Below, in pieces: positions 9,279-16,472 of a stretch of 64,000 nucleotides of DNA. The first letter of the stretch is position 1. Every line of letters begins with the position of its first letter. This DNA is from Nocardioides sp. GY 10127 (lineage in GTDB: Bacteria > Actinomycetota > Actinomycetes > Propionibacteriales > Nocardioidaceae): contig NZ_STGL01000001.1 in the NCBI RefSeq assembly GCF_004919085.1, forward strand, positions 339,380 through 403,379, given 5' to 3'. Position numbers and translations under genes: made by a program. The notes beneath the pieces are model-generated. The model did no database searches, was not told where the DNA came from, and saw only the letters and a program-made list of their open reading frames with translations.

Positions 9279-9373
9279 GCGGCGTCTTCAGCAGACCGTG
9301 TCAGCCCATCGTGAGGGCACGGAGCAGGATGGGCTCCGCGTGAGACGGGCCCGGTAGAGAGGGGCCGGGGCCG

Positions 9374-11311
9374 TCAGCCCCGACGGTCCGGCTCCGCCTC
9401 GACGTCGCGGGAGCCGGGGAGCGCGTCGCCGTCGCTGGCGGAGACCGCCTCCACCGTGTCCCGGGCGATCTCCTGGGCCGTGAGCCCGATGCGTCCGAGG
9501 ATCGCGTCGCGCTTCGCGTGGCCCAGGAACTCCTGCGGGATGCCGTGCAGCCGCACCGGCGTGGTGACGCGCGCGGCGTTGAGGGCCTGGAGCAGCGTGG
9601 CGCCCACGCCGCCCTGCACGCCGTTGTCCTCGATGCTCACGACGAGGCCGTGGGTGCGCGCCAGGTCCAGGAGCGCCGAGGGCACCGGCTTGACCCACCG
9701 GGGGTCCACGACGGTGACGCCGATCCCCTGGTCACGCAGGCGCTCGGCCACGTCCACCGCCGTGGTCGCCATGGACCCGACACCCACGAGCAGGACGTCG
9801 CGCGCACCCTCGCGCACGAGGACGTCGACCACCGCGCCGTCGGACCCGGCCACCGTGTCCACGGCCTCGAGGTCGGCCGGGGGCGCGCCCTTGGGGTAGC
9901 GCACGACCGTCGGCGCGTCGTCCACGTCGACGGCCTCGTCCAGCAGCTCGCGCAGCCGCGCGGCGTCGCGGGGGGCGGCGAGCCTCAGGCCCGGCACGCA
10001 CTGGAGCATCGACATGTCCCACATGCCGTTGTGGCTGGCACCGTCGTCGCCGGTCACGCCGGAGCGGTCGAGCACGAACGTCACGCCGAGGCGGTGCAGG
10101 GCCACGTCCATGAGGACCTGGTCGAACGCCCGGTTGAGGAACGTGGCGTAGAGCGCCACCACGGGGTGCAGGCCGGCCATCGCCATGCCCGCCGCGGACG
10201 TCGCGGCGTGCTGCTCCGCGATCCCGACGTCGAACGTCCGCTCGGGGAAGCGCGCCTCGAACGCGTCCAGCCCGACCGGGTGCATCATCGCCGCGGTGAT
10301 GCCGACGACGTCCTCGCGGCGCTCGCCGATCTCGACGATGGCCTCGGAGAAGTGGTCGGTCCAGATACGACCGCGCTTGCGCTCCTCGCCGGACTCGATG
10401 TCGAACGGCTGCGGGGAGTGGAACTGGTCGGCCTCGTGCCGCTCGGCGGCGTCGTAGCCGAAGCCCTTGCGGGTGATCGCGTGCACGATCACGGGGCCGT
10501 TGAAGCGCTTGGCCTGGGTGAGCGCCTGCTCCATCGCGGCGCGGTCGTGCCCGTCGACGGGCCCGACGTACTTCAGGCCGAGGTCCTCGAAGAGACCCTG
10601 CGGCGCGAGCGCGTCCTTGAGACCCTTCTTCATCGCGTGCAGCGCGTCGTAGGCGGTGGGGCCGACGCCGGGCACGGCGTTGAGGCGCTTCTTCACCATG
10701 TCGAGCATCTGCTCGTAGCGCGGGTTCGTCCGCAGCGTGGCCAGCGCGGTGGCCAGACCGCCCACGGTGGGCGTGTAGGAGCGCCCGTTGTCGTTGACCA
10801 CGATCACGAGGCGGCTGTCCGGCGCCACGGCGATGTTGTTCAGCGCCTCCCAGGCCATCCCGCCGGTCAGCGCCCCGTCGCCGATGACGGCGACCACGTG
10901 CCTGTCCTCGCCACGCACGGCGTAGGCCTTCGCGAGGCCGTCGGCGTAGGAGAGCGCGGTGGAAGCGTGGGAGTTCTCGACGAGGTCGTGCTCGGACTCC
11001 TCACGGCTCGGGTAGCCGGAGAGCCCACCCTCCTGCCGCAGGTGGTCGAAGTCGTCGGCCCGGCCGGTGAGGATCTTGTGGACGTAGGACTGGTGCCCGG
11101 TGTCGAGGACGACCCGGTCGTGCGGGGAGTCGAAGACCCGGTGCAGGGCGATCGTGAGCTCCACGACCCCGAGGTTGGGGCCGAGGTGGCCGCCGACCTT
11201 GGAGGTCGAGCGCACCAGCAGGTCCCGGATCTCCCCGGCGAGGGTGTCGAGCTGGTCCTCGGTCAGTCCCCGCAGGTCACGCGGCTCCCTGACCGTCGCC
11301 AGGACTCCCAT
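9374..11311 (-). CDS. dxs: 1-deoxy-D-xylulose-5-phosphate synthase
   Basis: Thiamine-diphosphate enzyme that joins pyruvate and glyceraldehyde 3-phosphate, the first step of the MEP isoprenoid pathway. 645 residues. Seen are [19 protein letters not shown] at about 34-52, [13 protein letters not shown], the ThDP/Mg motif [18 protein letters not shown], and the second-domain blocks [14 protein letters not shown] and [15 protein letters not shown]. The ATG at 11311 ([13 protein letters not shown]) is preferred to the longer reading because GGAGG lies just upstream and the extension is arginine-rich noise. In many actinobacteria dxs sits next to acn; here about 27 kb separates them. Confidence 0.95.
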   Translation of the reverse strand: MGVLATVREPRDLRGLTEDQLDTLAGEIRDLLVRSTSKVGGHLGPNLGVVELTIALHRVFDSPHDRVVLDTGHQSYVHKILTGRADDFDHLRQEGGLSGYPSREESEHDLVENSHASTALSYADGLAKAYAVRGEDRHVVAVIGDGALTGGMAWEALNNIAVAPDSRLVIVVNDNGRSYTPTVGGLATALATLRTNPRYEQMLDMVKKRLNAVPGVGPTAYDALHAMKKGLKDALAPQGLFEDLGLKYVGPVDGHDRAAMEQALTQAKRFNGPVIVHAITRKGFGYDAAERHEADQFHSPQPFDIESGEERKRGRIWTDHFSEAIVEIGERREDVVGITAAMMHPVGLDAFEARFPERTFDVGIAEQHAATSAAGMAMAGLHPVVALYATFLNRAFDQVLMDVALHRLGVTFVLDRSGVTGDDGASHNGMWDMSMLQCVPGLRLAAPRDAARLRELLDEAVDVDDAPTVVRYPKGAPPADLEAVDTVAGSDGAVVDVLVREGARDVLLVGVGSMATTAVDVAERLRDQGIGVTVVDPRWVKPVPSALLDLARTHGLVVSIEDNGVQGGVGATLLQALNAARVTTPVRLHGIPQEFLGHAKRDAILGRIGLTAQEIARDTVEAVSASDGDALPGSRDVEAEPDRRG

Positions 11312-11407
11312 CCAGGCCTCCGTCCCTTCGTCCGTGTGCGACGCGTGACGCCGCCTTGCCGCCTGCCCCTCGACGCACGCGTGGCGCACGTCAGGGGTGG
11401 CACCCCG

Positions 11408-11413
11408 AGTCTA
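11408..11413 (-). promoter_or_regulatory. Candidate -10 of dxs
   Basis: TAGACT on the minus strand, 97 bases upstream of the dxs ATG. No good -35 hexamer is visible. Confidence 0.35.
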
Positions 11414-11452
11414 GGGGGACCCCCGCCCGGGTCCAGCACCCCCGGGAGCGCG

Positions 11453-11893
11453 TCACGCCCGCGCGGCGGCCTCGCGCGTCAGGCGGTCGTGCAGGTCGCT
11501 GCCGAGGAACCACGAGAACAGGACGCCGGCCGACCTGGTGAGCGGAAGCTCCGGCACCGTCGCCGGGTCGACGAGCACGATCTGCCGGCCCTCGTGGCAC
11601 TCGACGTCGGCGTCGGTGAGGGCCGCGCCCGCGGCGAGCGTGGTCACGAGGCCGTGGCCGGCGTCGTGCTGCTCGACCTGCGTCAGCTCGTCCGGGGACA
11701 GCACGAGCCCCGTCTCCTCCTCGAGCTCACGCACCGCCGCCTCGAGCGGCGTCTCCCCCGGCTCCATGTGGCCGCCGGGCAGTCCCCAGCAGTCGGGGTC
11801 GATCCGCGGGTGCTCGTCGCGCTCCTGGAGGAGCAGCCACCCGCGCGGATCGACGAGCAGGACGGACGCGAAGGTGGGGTCGGAGACGGACAC
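11453..11893 (-). CDS. Nudix hydrolase
   Basis: Small (146 residues) Nudix protein that should hydrolyse a nucleoside diphosphate linked to another group. The complete Nudix box is visible at about 41-63 as GHMEPGETPLEAAVRELEEE followed by TGL, with the REXXEE metal-binding core. The N-terminal strand FASVLLVDPRGWLLLQERDE is typical of MutT/ADP-ribose-type folds. Substrate cannot be assigned. GTG start at 11893 follows TAGGCT by six bases, indicating a leaderless transcript. It is divergent from the GH18-like gene. Confidence 0.88.
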   Translation of the reverse strand: MSVSDPTFASVLLVDPRGWLLLQERDEHPRIDPDCWGLPGGHMEPGETPLEAAVRELEEETGLVLSPDELTQVEQHDAGHGLVTTLAAGAALTDADVECHEGRQIVLVDPATVPELPLTRSAGVLFSWFLGSDLHDRLTREAAARA

Positions 11894-11899
11894 GCGCCG

Positions 11900-11905
11900 A
11901 GCCTA
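11900..11905 (-). promoter_or_regulatory. -10 of Nudix gene, leaderless
   Basis: TAGGCT followed by six bases and the GTG at 11893. Confidence 0.6.
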
Positions 11906-11996
11906 CGAGCGACGCGATCACCCGGGGTCCAGGGAATCCCCACGGATTGCTCGCCGAATCCCTGCGGCGTCCCGCCCCTCGGCCGACCATGGTGGG

Positions 11997-13067
11997 GTGA
12001 ACCGCCGACCCTCTCGCCCCTCGGCGCTCCTGCTCGCGGGGCTCCTCAGCGCTCTCCTGTGGGGCACCGTGGAGGCTCCGGGAGCATCGCTCGCGGCGGT
12101 CGGCGCACAACGTGACCGGGCGTCCGCGTCGCCGGCGGTCACGGGGTACGCGATCCCGAGCGTGCGCTCCCGCGTGGTGCGGCGTGACGCCGCGGCGCTC
12201 AGCACCGTCACGGTCGCCTCGATCGGGCTGACGGCCTCGGGCGACGGCCTGGCCACGCCCTCCAAGAGCGTCCGCGCGGGGCTCCGGCGGCTCCGGCGGA
12301 CGGCGCACGCCGAGGGACTCAGCGCGCAGCTGATCCTCAGCAACTACCGCGAGCCGGTCGGCTTCGACGCCCGGGCCCAGCACCGCCTGCTGCACCACCC
12401 CGCTCACCGGGCGGCCGTGGCGTCGTCCGCGGCGCGGACGGTGAGGCGCGCGGGCTGGGACGGGCTGAACGTGGACCTGGAACGGGTCCGTGCCGCAGAC
12501 GCGGCAGGGCTGGTCTCGCTGCTGCGGGAGCTGCGGGGCGCCCTCCCGTCCACCGCGGCCCTCACGGTGGACGTCTCGGCCAGGACGTCCCTGCGCTCCT
12601 ACCGCGCCGCCGGCTACCGCCTGCGCCGGATCGCCGGGATCGTCGACGTCGTCCAGCTGATGGCCTACGACCAGCACGGCCCGACCTGGACGGGGCCTGG
12701 TCCCGTCGGTTCGTTGGTGTGGCAGAGAGCCGCACTGAGGGCGGCGCGCCGGGCCGTCCCGGCCCGCCGCCTGGACCTGGGGGTGGCCGGGTACGGCTAC
12801 ACCTGGCCGCCGGAGTCCTCCGGCCGCACCGGGACCAGCATCTCCCCGGCGAGCGCTCGACGACGGGTGGAGCGAGCGGGCGTCACGCCCCGGTGGCACC
12901 GCCGCGACGGCGAGTGGAGCGCGACGCTCCCGGGAGGCACGGTGCTGTGGTGGTCCGACGCCCGCTCGGTGGACGCGCGCCTGGCCCTGGCCGCGCGCCG
13001 CGGCCTGCACGGCGTCGCGCTGTGGCGTCTCGGGACGGCCGATCCCCTGGTCGGGAGACAGGCCTGA
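11997..13067 (+). CDS. Secreted glycoside hydrolase family 18-like protein
   Basis: Predicted secreted TIM-barrel hydrolase, 356 residues. A signal peptide is visible (VNRRPSRPSALLLAGLLSAL, then cleavage in the Ala-rich stretch around 35). The core WDGLNVDLERV at about 157-167 matches the DxxDxDxE catalytic strand of GH18, with the third Asp and Glu in place, closest in style to the spore-cortex/YaaH-like branch. MAYDQHGPTWTGPGPVGS and a final GVALWRLGTAD also fit that branch. Likely targets are peptidoglycan or chitin-like glycans, unproven. GTG at 11997 gives the complete signal peptide. It is convergent with the SOS-type gene. Confidence 0.78.
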   Translation: MNRRPSRPSALLLAGLLSALLWGTVEAPGASLAAVGAQRDRASASPAVTGYAIPSVRSRVVRRDAAALSTVTVASIGLTASGDGLATPSKSVRAGLRRLRRTAHAEGLSAQLILSNYREPVGFDARAQHRLLHHPAHRAAVASSAARTVRRAGWDGLNVDLERVRAADAAGLVSLLRELRGALPSTAALTVDVSARTSLRSYRAAGYRLRRIAGIVDVVQLMAYDQHGPTWTGPGPVGSLVWQRAALRAARRAVPARRLDLGVAGYGYTWPPESSGRTGTSISPASARRRVERAGVTPRWHRRDGEWSATLPGGTVLWWSDARSVDARLALAARRGLHGVALWRLGTADPLVGRQA

Positions 13068-13070
13068 GCC

Positions 13071-13442
13071 TCACAGCCGAGCGACGTAGCGCCGCCCCCG
13101 GATCGCATCCTCGACCAGCCCGACCGCCCGCCTCAGCCCCGTCAGCCGGGCCTCCTCGGCCAGCCAGGCCTGCACGGCGTCCTCGACGACGTCGAGCTGG
13201 GCGACGTCGCGCAGGTCGGCCCGGGCCCGGCTCACCCCCCGCCTGCAGGCCTCGGCGGACGCCTCCACGTGCAGCGCGGCGAACCGGGCCAGGACCACCG
13301 GGTGTCCACGCAGCGCGGGGTAGCCGCGGTACTCCGGCGGACAGAGGTCGAGCAGCCACCCCACGGCCGTGCGCTCCCAGTCGGGGGCGTCGGGGGGACG
13401 GACCTGCCGGGGCCAGCCCGGCGGGGCGACGTGTCTGACCAT
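13071..13442 (-). CDS. Conserved hypothetical protein, predicted SOS-regulated
   Basis: 123 residues, function unknown. No signal peptide or membrane segment. It is Arg/Ala-rich and mostly helical, with CPPEYRGYPALRGHPVVLARFA at about 32-53 and a C-terminal helix LRRAVGLVEDAIRGRRYVARL. I recognise the type as a conserved actinobacterial orphan but know of no assigned function. ATG at 13442 fits a TATCCT hexamer six bases upstream, and a LexA-type box covers the -35 region. That context suggests a DNA-damage role. The longer in-frame reading upstream would run through the LexA box and is rejected. Confidence 0.8.
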   Translation of the reverse strand: MVRHVAPPGWPRQVRPPDAPDWERTAVGWLLDLCPPEYRGYPALRGHPVVLARFAALHVEASAEACRRGVSRARADLRDVAQLDVVEDAVQAWLAEEARLTGLRRAVGLVEDAIRGRRYVARL

Positions 13443-13448
13443 GGCCAG

Positions 13449-13454
13449 AGGATA
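13449..13454 (-). promoter_or_regulatory. -10 of the SOS-type gene, leaderless
   Basis: TATCCT followed by six bases and the ATG at 13442. Confidence 0.6.
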
Positions 13455-13463
13455 CGCCCAGGT

Positions 13464-13479
13464 TCGAATCTGTGTTCGA
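13464..13479. promoter_or_regulatory. LexA (SOS) box
   Basis: TCGAATCTGTGTTCGA differs from the actinobacterial LexA consensus TCGAACNNNNGTTCGA at one position. It sits over the expected -35 region (about 13472-13477) of the gene starting at 13442, so LexA binding would block its promoter. Confidence 0.75.
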
Positions 13480-13482
13480 TTC

Positions 13483-14205
13483 TCAGGTGGGAGGCCCGGC
13501 CACACCGAGTCGTGCGTCGACGCCGCGCGCGGCCAGGGCCGACACCAGAGCGGCCGGCCCGTCCACCGGATTCCAGACGACGGGAGCCGGCCCCGCCGTC
13601 CCCGCCCCTTCCTCGTCCGCGACCCGTAGGACCTGCCCCTCCTCGAGACCGTGAGGCAGCGGGTCGCCCGGCCCGAGCACCACGTATCCCTGTCGACGCA
13701 GCCCCTCGCGCACCACCTCCACCGCCTCGGAGGTGCCCAGCACGACCGCCCGGATCGGGGACACGGACACGGCGCGCTTCGATCCCGCGGTCGTCGGTGC
13801 GAGCTCCACGCCGGACGGCGCAGTCGGCTCACCTCGCTCGTGCGGGACGACGCCCACCTGGACGTCGTCGCGGTAGATCTCGACGCCCGGGTCGGACGAG
13901 CGGACCTCCTCGTGCTCCACCCCGTGCGCCGTCAGCAGGTCCCGCAGGGCCAGCACGCGGCTCGCCATCGCCGGGGGCACCGGCTCGCGGAACCAGGTGA
14001 CGGCGCCGACGGTGTTGCCGTCGGCGTAGAACGGCGGGTGCGGGAGGTGCTCCAGGAACCAGTCGTCGATCTCGAGGTACCGCTCGGTCTCGGCCGGGGT
14101 GAGCCGTCCCGCCCTCCGGAGGTGATCGACGGCCACGAAGATCCCCACCTCGACACCGAGGCGTCCGCGGTAGGTGGCCTGCACGCGCACGAAGGTCTCA
14201 CTCAC
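13483..14205 (-). CDS. Hypothetical two-part protein in the deacetylase operon
   Basis: 240 residues, not recognised. Residues 1-120 look like one compact domain: a strand-rich opening VSETFVRVQATYRGRLGVEVGIF, a helical HLRRAGRLTPAETERYLEID, then WFLEHLPHPPFYADGN and a helix RVLALRDLLTAHGVEHEEVRSSDPG. After a Pro/Thr linker near 130-145, residues 150-240 resemble a small alpha/beta fold (IRAVVLGTSEAVEVVREGLR, then GYVVLGPGDPLP). No catalytic motif is obvious. GTG at 14205 overlaps the upstream deacetylase stop by GTGA, so the two are translationally coupled and probably linked in function. Its stop lies 3 bases from the LexA box of the next gene. Confidence 0.75.
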   Translation of the reverse strand: MSETFVRVQATYRGRLGVEVGIFVAVDHLRRAGRLTPAETERYLEIDDWFLEHLPHPPFYADGNTVGAVTWFREPVPPAMASRVLALRDLLTAHGVEHEEVRSSDPGVEIYRDDVQVGVVPHERGEPTAPSGVELAPTTAGSKRAVSVSPIRAVVLGTSEAVEVVREGLRRQGYVVLGPGDPLPHGLEEGQVLRVADEEGAGTAGPAPVVWNPVDGPAALVSALAARGVDARLGVAGPPT

Positions 14206-15314
14206 GCGCCCTCGTGCCCCTCGAGGTAGGCGCGCACCAGGCTGCCGAGGCTCGGCAGGTGGTACCCGCCCTCCTGCACGACGACGGTCGGGATGCCCAG
14301 CCCGCCGAGGATCTCCCCCGCCAGCCGGTACCCGTCGTGGGTGATCGCGAGGGGCGCCTCGGGGTCGTCGACGGCCGCGTCGAGGCCGAGCGAGACCACA
14401 AGCGCGTCCGCGCCCTCGGCGAAGGCTGCCAGCCGCACGATCTCCGCCAGCCAGCGCCCGTCCTCGGTGCCCTCGGGCACCGGGCGGTTCAGCGTCGCCC
14501 CCGTCCCCGAGCCCTCGCCGACCTCGCTCTCGTGCCCGAAGACGTGCGGGAACCAGCCCGCCGCCGGGTCGACGTGCACCGACCCGTACCGGACGTCGCC
14601 GCGGCGCCAGAACGCGGCCTGCGTCCCGTTGCCGTGGTGGGCGTCGATGTCGATGACAGAGACGGTGTGGCACCCGGCGTCCAGCAGCGCCTCCGCCGCC
14701 ACGGCCGCGTTGTTGAGGTAGCACGACCCCCCGTAGCCGCCGGGTGTCGCGTGGTGGCCCGGCGGACGGCAGAGCGCGTAGGCGCCGCGCGCCCCCGCTG
14801 CCACGAGGTCGACCGCCGTGAGCGCGCAGTCCACCGCCGCGCGGACCGCCGCCCACGTGCCCGGTCCGACCAGCGTCATCGTGTCGTAGCAGCGTTCGCC
14901 GACCTGCGCGTGCAACGCCCGCGCCGGCGTCGGCGGCATCCCGGCGAGCAGGGCGGGCGTGGCGAAGAAGTAGGGGACGGCGCGGTCCTGACCCACCAGC
15001 GCCGCGTACGGTCCGGCGGCCCACCGGCGCTCGAGGTCCCGCAGCGCGAGCAGCAGCCCTGGCTCGTGGACGCGGCGGAGCACCCGGTCGTCGTGCGAGG
15101 TCGCCTCGACGAGCGCCCGCGGGCCGGGCCCCGCGCTCCCGGAGTCGCCTCCCGAGTCGCCCGTCAGAGCCTCCAGCAGGACGTCGACGCGCTCCGGGAC
15201 CTCGACGGCCGGCGTCGGCGTCCCGACCCACACCTCGTGCCGCGGGTCGTGGAGCCGGGTGTCCGGCGACCAGACGACCCCGAACCGCTCGACGGCCTGC
15301 TCCTGGGTGCTCAC
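14202..15314 (-). CDS. Histone deacetylase family protein (class II-like / acetylpolyamine amidohydrolase-like)
   Basis: Zinc-dependent deacetylase of the arginase-like fold, 370 residues. Visible active-site blocks are CRPPGHHATPGGYGGSCYLN (tandem His) at about 183-202, VIDIDAHHGNGTQAAFW (zinc Asp and His) near 216-232, SLGLDAAVDDP (second zinc Asp) and the C-terminal VVVQEGGYHLPSLG. The length and GGS-CYLN motif fit bacterial class II HDAC-like enzymes. The substrate could be acetylpolyamine, an acetylated protein or a small molecule. It is co-transcribed with the unknown 240-residue protein and divergent from the P1 peptidase, 72 bases away. Confidence 0.9.
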   Translation of the reverse strand: MSTQEQAVERFGVVWSPDTRLHDPRHEVWVGTPTPAVEVPERVDVLLEALTGDSGGDSGSAGPGPRALVEATSHDDRVLRRVHEPGLLLALRDLERRWAAGPYAALVGQDRAVPYFFATPALLAGMPPTPARALHAQVGERCYDTMTLVGPGTWAAVRAAVDCALTAVDLVAAGARGAYALCRPPGHHATPGGYGGSCYLNNAAVAAEALLDAGCHTVSVIDIDAHHGNGTQAAFWRRGDVRYGSVHVDPAAGWFPHVFGHESEVGEGSGTGATLNRPVPEGTEDGRWLAEIVRLAAFAEGADALVVSLGLDAAVDDPEAPLAITHDGYRLAGEILGGLGIPTVVVQEGGYHLPSLGSLVRAYLEGHEGA

Positions 15315-15386
15315 GCCCCGATCCTGGCACCGTTCCCGTGCGCGGCGCACCGACGCGGCGGCGGTACGACGCGGCAGGATGTCGAC

Positions 15387-16472
15387 ATGTCCGCACGCCC
15401 GCGCCCCCGCGACCTGGGCCTCGCCCCCGGCACCCTGCCCAGTGGCCCCACGGCGTCCGTGCTCGACGTGCCCGGTGTCGGTCTGGGCCACGCGACCCTC
15501 GTCCGTGACGAGCCCGCGCCCCCGCTGGGCCGCGGCACCGCACGCACCGGGGTCACCTGCCTGCTCCTGGCCGAGGACGCCTACCGCCGCCCGGTACCGG
15601 CGGGCGGCGCCGTGCTCAACGGCGCCGGGGAGTGCACCGGATTCCTGAGCGCGGCCGAGTGGGGCGCGGCGGAGACCCCCGTCTACCTCACCTCCACCAT
15701 GCAGCTCGGCCGCGTCTACGACGCCGCCTGCACGATCGCGCTGGAGGGCGACGCCGGGGTCGCGGACGACGTCGTGATCCCCGTCGTGGGCGAGTGCGAC
15801 GACTCCTGGCTCAACGACTGCCGGCGGATGCAGGTCACCGAGGACGACGTGCGGGCAGCGCATGCCGCCGCGGTGGCCTCCGTCGGCGCGGCGGCTCCCC
15901 CGCCGACCGGCGCGGTCGGCGCCGGCACGGGCATGAGCTGCCTGGGCTTCAAGGGCGGGATCGGCACCGCGTCCCGCGTCCTGCCCGACGGGACGACCGT
16001 GGCCGTCCTCCTCCTCACCAACTTCGGCACCCGCGAGGAGCTGAGGGTCGACGGCGTCGCCGTCGGCCGGGCCTGGCCGTCCGCCGGGGGTCCCGGCACC
16101 ACCGAGCCGGACCGGCCCGCCGGCTCCTGCCTCGGGCTCGTCGTCACCGATGCGCCCGTGGACGGCGCGGGGTGCGCGCGGCTGGCCCGACGCATCGGCC
16201 TCGGCCTGGCCCGGGTCGGCTCGGTCGCCCACCACGGCAGCGGCGAGATCTTCCTCGGCTTCTCCACCGGCCTACGGCTCGACCGCGACCAGCGTCCCGA
16301 CGGACCCGCACGCTCGGGGCGTGACCTCGACCCCCTCTTCACCGCCGTCGTCGACGCCACCGAGGAGGCGGTCTACGACTCCCTGCTCTCCGCACCGACC
16401 ACCGTGGGCCGCGACGGGCACGTGAGCGAGGGGCTCGACGCCGAGGTCCTCCAGGGACTGCTGCGTGGCTGA
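15387..16472 (+). CDS. P1 family peptidase (DmpA/BapA-like Ntn hydrolase)
   Basis: Aminopeptidase family that self-cleaves to expose its nucleophile; 361 residues. Seen are SVLDVPGVGLGHATL, GAVLNGAGECTGF, YLTSTMQLGRVYDAA at about 96-110, TGAVGAGTGMSCLGFKGGIG at about 173-192 and VAVLLLTNFGTREEL near 204-218. In DmpA/BapA the last block reads N-S-N-F/Y-G with Ser as the nucleophile (recalled, not checked); here the equivalent residue is Thr. ATG at 15387. It overlaps the next hydrolase gene by eight bases. Context points to turnover of unusual or D/beta-amino-acid peptides. Confidence 0.87.
   Translation: MSARPRPRDLGLAPGTLPSGPTASVLDVPGVGLGHATLVRDEPAPPLGRGTARTGVTCLLLAEDAYRRPVPAGGAVLNGAGECTGFLSAAEWGAAETPVYLTSTMQLGRVYDAACTIALEGDAGVADDVVIPVVGECDDSWLNDCRRMQVTEDDVRAAHAAAVASVGAAAPPPTGAVGAGTGMSCLGFKGGIGTASRVLPDGTTVAVLLLTNFGTREELRVDGVAVGRAWPSAGGPGTTEPDRPAGSCLGLVVTDAPVDGAGCARLARRIGLGLARVGSVAHHGSGEIFLGFSTGLRLDRDQRPDGPARSGRDLDPLFTAVVDATEEAVYDSLLSAPTTVGRDGHVSEGLDAEVLQGLLRG

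Noticed and set aside
7896..9314. 472-codon frame overlapping fadB
   Set aside because: His/Arg/Pro-rich noise in the +1 frame of fadB.
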